A program made the translations under genes and the position numbers. A stretch of 64,000 nt of DNA, taken from positions 1 through 64,000 of the forward strand of contig CAZKEV010000003.1 in the NCBI GenBank assembly GCA_964551875.1. Direction: 5' to 3'. The notes beneath the pieces are model-generated. The model had not been told where the DNA came from, searched no databases, and was given only the letters and a program-made list of their open reading frames with translations. Positions 25,749 through 34,048 of this stretch are shown piece by piece (the first letter of the stretch is position 1; each line of letters opens with the position of its first letter). The DNA is from JACTUA01 sp964551875. Lineage in GTDB: Archaea; Halobacteriota; Methanomicrobia; Methanomicrobiales; JACTUA01.

Positions 25749-26675
25749 CCTTCCCTCCAAGGAAGGCCCGGGCTTCTGCGAGGAGGTCCACGGCCTTCCC
25801 TGCAAGGCGCTTCCCGGACGCCCTTGCGGCCTCGATATCGGCCACCTCCTCCTCGATCCGTTCTGTCCTGCTCCCGTCGAGGGAGAGGACCTCGGCGATG
25901 AGATGGCCGTCCCTGCAGTAGACCCCGATGGGCGTGAAACAGCCGCCTCCCAGCTCCCCGAGGACCGCNNNNNNNNNNNNNNNNNNNNNNNNNNNNNNNN
26001 NNNNNNNNNNNNNNNNNNNNNNNNNNNNNNNNNNNNNNNNNNNNNNNNNNNNNNNNNNNNNNNNNNNNTGATGATCAGGCGCGGGTCGTCACGGGATACC
26101 ACCGCGATTGCTCCCTGGTTCGCAGTGGGGACGAAGCGTTCCGGTGAAAGCCGGTACCCCCGGAGTTTATAGTCAAGCCGATCGAGGCCGGCCTCTGCAA
26201 GAATGATACCATGGAAGTCCCCGGAGATGAGCTTCCGTATCCTCGTGTCCACGTTCCCCCGGAGAGGTCTCACCTCAATGGTACTGTCATGCCGCAGGAT
26301 CTGGGCGCGCCTCCGCATGCTCGAGGTACCAACGATGCTCACCTGGTCCATGGCCGTGGAGATGGCAAGGAAGTCAGCGGGAGAGTCCCTCTGCAGGATG
26401 GCGGTGGTGTTGAGTCCATTCGGCCGCTTGACCGGGATATCCTTCATGCTGTGGACCGCGGCATCGATCTCCCCCCGCAGGATGGCGTCATCCAGCGCTT
26501 TCACAAAGAGTCCCTGGCCGCCGATCTCATGGAGGGGGACGCCGGTATCGTCATCGCCCTGGGTGCGGATGATGACCGTCTCCACCTCCACGCCCTGTTC
26601 GGCAAGGATCCTCGCAACCCGCTCGGTCTGGTTGAGCGCGAGCTTGCTGCCCCGGGTACCGATCACGAGAGACAT
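25738..26675 (-). CDS. hemC: Hydroxymethylbilane synthase (interrupted by N gap)
   Basis: Porphobilinogen deaminase, which joins four porphobilinogens into hydroxymethylbilane. The N-terminal 202 residues start MSLVIGTRGSKLALNQTERV and contain PLHEIGGQGLFVKALD, AVHSMKDIP and NVDTRIRKL. After 100 Ns (25969-26068) the C-terminal part resumes in a different frame, AVLGELGGGCFTPIG, where Cys is the dipyrromethane-cofactor attachment site, and ends with TAA at 25738. The frame change means the N run is a placeholder. Family comparison suggests only about 15 residues are missing, giving a protein of about 295. It overlaps hemL and cobA at its ends. Confidence 0.9.
25969..26068. other. Assembly gap of 100 N
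   Basis: Exactly 100 undetermined bases lie inside hemC. The coding frame on the two sides is not compatible with 100 bases, so the length is conventional and not measured. Confidence 0.98.
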
Positions 26676-27910
26676 GCCTGGTACCCCCGTGCAATGGCCT
26701 CGATATCCTCATCGGTGTGAGCTGCAGAGAGGAAGTTCGTCTCGAACTGCGAGGGCGGCAGGAAGATCCCCCTGGAGAGCATCCCCTTCCAGAAACCGGC
26801 AAAGGCTTCTGTGTCACTCTCCTTTGCCTCCCGGTAGTTACGCGGGGGGTTCTTCCTGAAGAAATACTTGAACAGGGAACCGAGCTGGACAAAGGATCCC
26901 TGCCCACCGGAGGCATGGACCGCCTCCTGGATGGCCTTGCCCATATCGTCGAGGTGCCGGTAGAGATCGCTGTTCGCATGGAGGTACCGGAGAGTGGCGA
27001 TGCCCGCGGCGAGGGAGAGGGGGTTCCCGCTGAAGGTCCCTGCCTGGTAGACCGGCCCGCAGGGGGCGACATAGTCCATGATCTCCCGCCGTCCCCCGAA
27101 GGCGCCTATCGGGAGACCCCCGCCGAGGATCTTCCCCAGGGTCGTGAGGTCGGGCCGGATGCGGTACAGCCCTTGCGCCCCGCCCCTCCCCAGACGGTAG
27201 CCGGTGATCACCTCATCGAATATGAGGAGGACATCATGAGCCCTCGTGATGGACCGGACCTCCGCGAGATAGGTGCTGTCGGGGAGCACCGGCCCGATAT
27301 TCCCGAGGACCGGTTCGAGGATGAAAGCGGCCACGTCCCCGTTCCTGGCGAGGGTATCCTCCAGGGCGGATGAATCGTTATACGGGACCTGGAGGGTGTG
27401 GCGGGTGAGATCCGGAAGCACTCCAGCCGAGTCAGGCACCCCCAGGGTCGTCGCTCCGGAACCCGCTTTGACAAGCACCGCATCATGGGCTCCATGAAAC
27501 CCGCCCTCGACCTTTACGATATCGCTCCTTCCCGTGAACCCCCGGGCAACCCGGATGGCAGACATGGTCGCCTCGCTCCCGCTCGAGACGAAACGGACCA
27601 TCTCTATCGACGGGTAATCATCCCTGATGAGCCCTGCCATCTCGGGTTCCAGGGGAGACGGTGTCCCGTACAGCCATCCCTTCTCCAGCTGGGAGCTGAT
27701 GGCTGCATGGATATCGGGATGGGCATGGCCGAGCAGGAGGGGGCCGTAGGCCATGCAGCAGTCGATGAGCTCCTGCCCGTCTGCCGTCCTGATCCTGCCA
27801 CCTTTGCCTGAGAGCGTGTAAAACGGGTATGGCTTGATGGCCCGGACGGGACTGCTCACCCCGCCAGGCATCAGATTCACCGCGAGGGAATACAGCTCAC
27901 TGCTCTTCAC
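26663..27910 (-). CDS. hemL: Glutamate-1-semialdehyde 2,1-aminomutase
   Basis: A 415-residue PLP enzyme converting glutamate-1-semialdehyde to 5-aminolevulinate in the C5 pathway. Typical motifs are LMPGGVSSPVRA at the start, SSGSEATMSAIRVARGFTGR, LIFDEVITGYR and the Schiff-base Lys260 in LTTLGKILGGGLPIGAFGG. I chose the GTG at 27910, which begins the conserved N-terminus VKSSELY; longer readings would translate hemB sequence in another frame. It overlaps hemB by 14 bases and hemC by 13. Confidence 0.95.
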   Translation of the reverse strand: MKSSELYSLAVNLMPGGVSSPVRAIKPYPFYTLSGKGGRIRTADGQELIDCCMAYGPLLLGHAHPDIHAAISSQLEKGWLYGTPSPLEPEMAGLIRDDYPSIEMVRFVSSGSEATMSAIRVARGFTGRSDIVKVEGGFHGAHDAVLVKAGSGATTLGVPDSAGVLPDLTRHTLQVPYNDSSALEDTLARNGDVAAFILEPVLGNIGPVLPDSTYLAEVRSITRAHDVLLIFDEVITGYRLGRGGAQGLYRIRPDLTTLGKILGGGLPIGAFGGRREIMDYVAPCGPVYQAGTFSGNPLSLAAGIATLRYLHANSDLYRHLDDMGKAIQEAVHASGGQGSFVQLGSLFKYFFRKNPPRNYREAKESDTEAFAGFWKGMLSRGIFLPPSQFETNFLSAAHTDEDIEAIARGYQACLS

Positions 27911-28913
27911 GCGCCCACCCCGCGGCTTCTTCGGCAAAGTAGGTGATGATGAGGTCCGCACCCGCACGCTTGATACAGGTGAGGCTCTCCATGACAGCGG
28001 ATCTCTCATCGATCCAGCCCCGCTCCCCGGCCGCCCTGATCATGGCATACTCCCCGCTCACCTGGAACGCCGCCAGGGGAAGCCCGAAATCCCGGAGGGC
28101 GGCAAGGATGTCCAGGTAGTATCCGGCAGGCTTCACCATGAGGATGTCCGCGCCTTCCTCGGCATCAAGCGCGGACTCCAGGATCGCCTCGCGGGCATTG
28201 GACGGGTTGAGCTGGTAGGTGGTCCTGTCCCCGAAGTTGTAGCCCGAGTCTGCAGCCTCCCTGAAGGGGCCATAGAAACCGGAGGCGAATTTGCTCGAGT
28301 AGGACATGATGAGGACGTCCTCAAACCCGCTCTCGTCCAAAGCACCCCGGATGGACGCGACCATGCCATCCAGCATGCAGGAAGGGGCGACGACATCCGC
28401 ACCCGCCTCGGCATGGCTGACGGCGATCCTGTTCATGAGCTCAAGTGAGGGGTCGTTCAGGAGATCCTGTCCGCCTCCTCTCTCGCCGATGATCCCGCAA
28501 TGGCCATGATCCGTGTATTCGCAGGCACAGACATCGGTGCAGACCACGAGGTCGGGAACCGCCTCCTTCATCGCCTTCACGGACTGCTGGATCACCCCGT
28601 CCGGTGCAAAGGCCGATGTTCCCTCGGCATCTTTGGCCCGGGGTATTCCGAAGAGCAGGACGGACGGGAGATCCAGGTCGCTGATCCTGCCTGCGACGGC
28701 GGGAAGGTCCCTGACCGGGTGCCTCACCTGGCCGGGCATGGAATCGATGGGCAGAGGGCGATCGATCCCCTCGTCAACAAAGAGGGGGACGACGAGGTCG
28801 CTCACATGGACGCAGGTCTCGGTGAAGAGCTCCTGCACATTCCTCCGCCGGTACCTTCGCATTCTCCTCACCGGAAACACGTCCAAGTATCCCTCCCTGC
28901 CGTATTTCAGCAC
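27897..28913 (-). CDS. hemB: Delta-aminolevulinic acid dehydratase
   Basis: Porphobilinogen synthase condensing two 5-aminolevulinates. The 338-residue protein has a zinc-type cysteine site (CTDVCACEYTDHGHCGI), the catalytic lysines in IMSYSSKFASGFYGPFR and ILMVKPAGYYLD, and LNPSNAREA. The ATG at 28913 is used here; the family more often begins near FPVRRMRR, so the GTG at 28880 is a real alternative. It is the first gene of the hemB-hemL-hemC-cobA-ilvD series and is divergent from the EF-Tu-domain-like gene. Confidence 0.94.
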   Translation of the reverse strand: MLKYGREGYLDVFPVRRMRRYRRRNVQELFTETCVHVSDLVVPLFVDEGIDRPLPIDSMPGQVRHPVRDLPAVAGRISDLDLPSVLLFGIPRAKDAEGTSAFAPDGVIQQSVKAMKEAVPDLVVCTDVCACEYTDHGHCGIIGERGGGQDLLNDPSLELMNRIAVSHAEAGADVVAPSCMLDGMVASIRGALDESGFEDVLIMSYSSKFASGFYGPFREAADSGYNFGDRTTYQLNPSNAREAILESALDAEEGADILMVKPAGYYLDILAALRDFGLPLAAFQVSGEYAMIRAAGERGWIDERSAVMESLTCIKRAGADLIITYFAEEAAGWAREEQ

Positions 28914-29038
28914 CAGTGATTTCAGATTCTATCCAAAAGAAGATACCGATTAGGGATACCGGTCCGAAAAAATGGCCGGGCCGCTGTAAGAACCTTTATG
29001 TAGAGAGGGCCCGTGATTGGTCTCTAGAGGAATGTGAG

Positions 29039-29287
29039 ATGGAGAAACCTCTCGGCAAGGTGACCCACTACTTCCCCAAGATAGGGGTTGCGGTGGTGGC
29101 CCTCTCAGACGACCTGAAGCAGGGCGAGGAGATCCGCTTCTCCGGCACCCAGACGGATTTTACCCAGAAGGTCAACTCGATGCAGGTCGAGCACAAGACG
29201 ATCGCAAGTGCCATGCGGGGACAGGAGATCGGGCTGAAGGTAGATCAGGATGTGAAGGTGGGAGACCGTGTCCTGAAGATAGGATAA
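29039..29287 (+). CDS. EF-Tu domain 2-like mini-protein
   Basis: An 82-residue protein starting MEKPLGKVTHYFPKIGVAVV with a single beta-barrel resembling domain 2 of translation GTPases (LKQGEEIRFSG, VKVGDRVLKIG). There is no GTPase domain. Homologous stand-alone barrels are annotated in methanogens as translation elongation factor-like proteins; their role is unknown. The ATG at 29039 follows an AGAGGAA ribosome site and a TATA-like CTTTATGTA at about 28994. It sits alone between the two divergent tetrapyrrole blocks and is followed by a T7 tract. Confidence 0.8.
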   Translation: MEKPLGKVTHYFPKIGVAVVALSDDLKQGEEIRFSGTQTDFTQKVNSMQVEHKTIASAMRGQEIGLKVDQDVKVGDRVLKIG

Positions 29288-29320
29288 TACGGAGACCGCA
29301 TCCCCACCAGCCTTATTCCC

Positions 29321-29327
29321 TTTTTTT
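29321..29327 (+). terminator. U-rich terminator after EF-like gene
   Basis: Seven consecutive T residues lie 34 bases after the stop codon, a typical archaeal intrinsic termination signal. Confidence 0.5.
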
Positions 29328-29365
29328 CATTCTCCGGATCGATTCAGGGGCAACGAAATCCATTT

Positions 29366-30664
29366 TCAGGGTGCCTCATCGGTCTTCTCTTCACTCCCAT
29401 CCCTGAGGCAGTGACCGTCGCCCTGGGTGAGTGCCCGTACCATGGCCTCCGCAGCCTGGATCTCGCCCCTTTCGGCACATTCCCTGATAGAGAGGGTGGC
29501 ATCCGAGAGGAGCTTCTTCACCATCACGCGGGTGAGATCATCGATCACCTCCCTCACCCTGGGATCGTCGGCTGCAAGGCGGTGGATGGCTTTATCCCTT
29601 TCACGGATGCGGATGGCCTCGGCCCAGGTATAGAGGAGGGAGAGGGTATCATCGGCGGCTGTCCGGTTCACGAGGGAGATGAACTGCTCGAGCTCCTCGC
29701 CGATGAAGGCCCGGGCGCGCTCTGCCTCGGCCCTCCGCTCCTTCAGGTTGTTCTCGGAGACGACCCGGAGGTCATCGATGGAGAAGAGGCTCACCCCGTC
29801 GATGGAGGAGACGCCCGCCTCCACGTCCCTCGGCTGGGCGATATCGATGATGATGATGGGCCGGGGGCGCTGGTCGAGAGGCCAGCGCCGTTCCTTCATG
29901 GCCTCGCGGAGGGGGTCGCAATGGATGATGGGGTGCGGGGCAGCGGTGCAGGAGATGACCACGTCGGAGAGCTGGATGTAGTGGTACAGGTCCTTCAGGT
30001 TGACCGCCCTCCCCCCGATCTTTCCGGCAAGGGCCACCGCACGCGAATAGGTCCGGTTCGCCACGTAGATGGCAGAGAGCTCCCGTGCAGAGAGGGCCTG
30101 GGCAACGAGCATTCCCATCTCGCCGCTCCCGATGACGAGGATATGCTTCTCCCCGAGGCCGCCCAGGAGGTTCTCTGCGAGCTGGACCGCGGCCGAACCG
30201 ATGGAGACGGCACCCCGGTTGATGTTCGTCCTCCTCCTCACCTGGATCCCGACGTGGATCGCCTTCTCCACGCAGATCTCGATGAGGTTTGAGGAGACCC
30301 CTGCCTCCTTTGCCCGGGCAAGGGCCACCTTCATCTGGCCGATGATCTGGTCCTCCCCGACGATCATTGAGTCGATACCCGCCGCAAGGTCCAGGAGATG
30401 CTGGAGGACCTCCACGCCCTCGAAGATCCGGAAGTCCCTCCTCCCGAGCGAGGTGAGGAAGTCAGAGAGGGCTCCTTCGCTCCCCTGGACCAGGATCTCC
30501 ACCCGGTTGCAGGTCTGGAGGAGGAGGACTCCCCTGAAGTGCTCCCGGGCACTCGAAAGAAATGCCCCCTCGTCGGGAAACCGGGCCTTCTCCAGGTCAG
30601 TGGCCGACGCATCATGATGGGAGAGGCTCGCGACGGCAAGCGGGGCATAGACCTGCCTATCCAT
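29366..30664 (-). CDS. hemA: Glutamyl-tRNA reductase
   Basis: A 432-residue NADPH enzyme making glutamate-1-semialdehyde from glutamyl-tRNA. The catalytic Cys52 lies in LLQTCNRVEI. VGEDQIIGQMKVAL, RRTNINRGAVSIGSAAVQLAE and the Rossmann HILVIGSGEMGMLVAQAL are diagnostic; a helical dimerisation tail follows. The ATG at 30664 has a strong ribosome site (GGGAGGT), and the gene overlaps the precorrin-2 dehydrogenase gene by eight bases. It supplies substrate to HemL encoded 2 kb away. Confidence 0.95.
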   Translation of the reverse strand: MDRQVYAPLAVASLSHHDASATDLEKARFPDEGAFLSSAREHFRGVLLLQTCNRVEILVQGSEGALSDFLTSLGRRDFRIFEGVEVLQHLLDLAAGIDSMIVGEDQIIGQMKVALARAKEAGVSSNLIEICVEKAIHVGIQVRRRTNINRGAVSIGSAAVQLAENLLGGLGEKHILVIGSGEMGMLVAQALSARELSAIYVANRTYSRAVALAGKIGGRAVNLKDLYHYIQLSDVVISCTAAPHPIIHCDPLREAMKERRWPLDQRPRPIIIIDIAQPRDVEAGVSSIDGVSLFSIDDLRVVSENNLKERRAEAERARAFIGEELEQFISLVNRTAADDTLSLLYTWAEAIRIRERDKAIHRLAADDPRVREVIDDLTRVMVKKLLSDATLSIRECAERGEIQAAEAMVRALTQGDGHCLRDGSEEKTDEAP

Positions 30665-31283
30665 GGAGGTACCTCCCGTCGACATACTCCCAGGCCGCAT
30701 CCCCTTCCCGGGAGAGGGCCTCCCAGGCGGCCTGGTCATGGATGATCTCCCAGAGGATGGCAGAGCGCCTCTCCCGGGAGGGTTCCCGTGCCTTGAGGGC
30801 ATCCCTTGCCCGGCCCTGGAGATCGATCATCAGGTCGATCTCACCTGCATCAAGAGCCATCTTTTCCCGGATGAAGCGTGCCATCGCGGGGGACCTGCCA
30901 AAGGTGGTCACCGCGACAGCATGGGACTTCCCCTTCCACACCGATGGAATGATCACATCCCCGGGATCCCCTGAGGCGCTGTTGCAGAGGATACCGGAGG
31001 CACGGGAGAGGGAGAGGATCCGGTTGTTCAGGGCAGGATCCTGTACCGCAGCGATCACAAGGAATGCGCCGTCGATGAGGTTTTCGATATCCTGATCCGA
31101 TGCAGTCCCGAGGTCCATCTCCACCCGTTCGACGTCCATGCCGAGAACCTCCCTGCCAAAGGACCTGCTTGCCACGAGCACACGGCACTCCCCCTGGAAG
31201 AACGCCGCCTTTCTCGCCCCGACCGGGCCCCCTCCGAAGATCACGACCCTTCGCCCGGTAAGATCGAGAATGAGGGGGAGCAT
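30657..31283 (-). CDS. Precorrin-2 dehydrogenase (siroheme synthase N-domain)
   Basis: A 208-residue NAD-dependent enzyme oxidising precorrin-2 to sirohydrochlorin, equivalent to Met8p or the CysG N-terminal domain. The Rossmann motif VVIFGGGPVGARKAAFF, the Asp/Asn-rich IAAVQDPALNNRI and CNSASGDPGDVIIPSVWKGKSHAVAVTTFGRSPAMARFIREKM match the family. It precedes hemA in a two-gene operon. A TATA-like box at 31306-31314 predicts a transcript starting at about 31283, the A of the ATG. Sirohydrochlorin is the F430 and siroheme precursor. Confidence 0.92.
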   Translation of the reverse strand: MLPLILDLTGRRVVIFGGGPVGARKAAFFQGECRVLVASRSFGREVLGMDVERVEMDLGTASDQDIENLIDGAFLVIAAVQDPALNNRILSLSRASGILCNSASGDPGDVIIPSVWKGKSHAVAVTTFGRSPAMARFIREKMALDAGEIDLMIDLQGRARDALKAREPSRERRSAILWEIIHDQAAWEALSREGDAAWEYVDGRYLHG

Positions 31284-31616
31284 CGGTACAGATGTAGGAT
31301 CAGGGTAAAATTAAGGTGATCTATCCTGATCCCTCTGCCTCCGGGAGACCTCCTGCCCGTCAGTTTCATGCAATTCTGCGCAAGCAGCCGCCAATAGGTG
31401 CATCTTCTCACTCCCCTGCACCGCCTGGAGGAATGGAGATCTTTTCTGTTGTTGCATTCACGACAAATAATATATCCCTTCGCGAGAGATAGTACTTTAC
31501 GCGGGGGACAGGCGAGATATGGGAGGTCAGGGCAGGATCGTTCTCCCGATCTTCCCGGAGCAGATCTCCTTTATCCGCCTGACCGAGTGCCCTGCCACCC
31601 TCACGGGAATGGACCC
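31284..31616. other. Divergent intergenic region with long ABC leader
   Basis: About 330 bases between the tetrapyrrole operon and the ABC exporter genes. AAATAATATAT at about 31465-31475 is a good TATA box on the plus strand, predicting transcription from about 31497 and thus a leader of about 120 bases before the ATG at 31617. No riboswitch fold was recognised. Confidence 0.4.
31306..31314 (-). promoter_or_regulatory. TATA-like box of precorrin-2 dehydrogenase-hemA operon
   Basis: The minus strand reads TTAATTTTA, centred 27 bases before the ATG at 31283, predicting a leaderless mRNA. Confidence 0.5.
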
Positions 31617-32611
<995 letters not shown>

Positions 32612-32615
<4 letters not shown>

Positions 32616-33703
32616 TCCGCGGGGCGATCGCGATATTCCGGCGGGACATGAAGAAGTTCATCAGCACGCCGTATATCATCATCTTCACCCTCTTCATGCC
32701 CATCATGTACCTGATCATCTTCGGGAACGCGATGGGGGGGACCATCACGAACATCCCTATCGGGGTCGTCCTGAGCGAACCATATACCACCGACACTCCC
32801 CTTTTCACCTCCGCAGTTGAGGCCCTCCGGAATTTCCGGTCTGCCCCGGACAAGCCCACCATCTTCGAGGTCACGGTCTATCCTTCCGAGGAAAGGGCCA
32901 AACGGGCGCTCGCGGACGGCCAGATCAGCGGGGCAGTGATATTTCCGTCAGAACTCCCGGGCGACAACACGATCAGGGTCTACGAGGACAGCTCCGATTA
33001 CATGGTCCCGACCCTTATGGAAGGCGGGATCACGGCGGCAGTGGCAAAGACCGGAACACAGAACCCCGTTGAGATCAACAAGCTCTACGGGAAGATCGAG
33101 TACTTCCAGTTCTTCGGGGTCGGGGTCATCGTGATGGCCATCTTCATGACCACTATGATGGGCGGGGCCTTCGCACTCATCCGGGATCGGGAGAACGGGA
33201 TCATCGAGGGGTACCTGGTCACGCCGGTGAAGCGCTCCAGCATCATCCTCGGGATCATAGGGAGCGGCACCGTGCGGGCGTTCCTTGCAGGCTTCATCAT
33301 CGTCATCGTGGATGTGCTCATCACGGGGATCGTTATCCGGACGATCGACCAGTTCCTTCTCGTCCTCCTCGTGCTCATCATCTCGTGTATCGGGGTGACC
33401 GCCCTCGTGGTCTCGGTCGCCTCGCGGTTCAACACGCAGCAGGAGTATGCCTCGACCGTGGCATTCTTCAACCTGATCCTCTTCATGACGAGCGGTGCGT
33501 TCTACCCGACAATAGGAATGCCCGACTGGCTCCGCTGGATCACAGTGATCAATCCTGAGTATTATACCGTTCATGCACTGAGAAGCATCCTTCTCAGGGG
33601 ACAGGGGATGAATGTCATCGGGTACGACCTGCTTGCCCTGTTCATCTTCTCGACTGCTGCCATCATCCTCGGGATCACGACATACAAGAGAACGATCGAG
33701 TGA
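32612..33703 (+). CDS. ABC-2 type exporter, permease
   Basis: A 363-residue membrane protein with one N-terminal helix (FISTPYIIIFTLFMPIMYLIIFG), an outer domain of about 130 residues (40-175), then five hydrophobic helices including GVIVMAIFMTTMMGGAFALIRDRENGIIEGYLVTPVKRSSIILG, the ABC-2 signature. It is translationally coupled to the ATPase gene. The large outer loop resembles YhgE/Pip-like exporters of peptides or lipids; the substrate is not deducible. Confidence 0.92.
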
Positions 33704-34048
33704 CCCGCCAGAGAGGAGAGGAGACGGGTCTGATCTTTCCCCTCTATCAATGATTCCTCCCCTGTCCCTTTTCCTGATCTCATCCTCTGTCATCAGGGAT
33801 CCGGTCATTGCACCAGGCCATCAGCCAGAGAACCCGTCTCTGGAGCTCATGGCAGGGCAGGAACAAAGGAGATGGACGGATGGTATCCTGGAACCTTTTT
33901 CCTCTGGTCGTACCTGTTTTTTTCTGGTGATCTCCCTGATATATCGCGAGATCTCAAAACGAGGCCGGAACATAAAAGGTAAGAGAGAAAGATAGATGTT
34001 CCTGAAGCTCAAATACTCGTCGTCAAAAGATCGGATTCCCCCCCGAAG
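33704..34048. other. Intergenic region upstream of sensor kinase
   Basis: About 345 bases without a supported long gene. ATAAAAGG near 33972 is a TATA-like box for the downstream kinase. A 20-codon frame (33996-34058, starting MFLKLKY) begins at about the predicted transcription start and its stop overlaps the start region of the kinase; it could be a leader peptide but may be chance. Confidence 0.35.

Noticed and set aside
24996..26675. A single HemC-CobA fusion protein
   Set aside because: The apparent fusion depends on reading through 100 Ns in a frame that contradicts the hemC C-terminus; the separate hemC stop and cobA start overlap normally.
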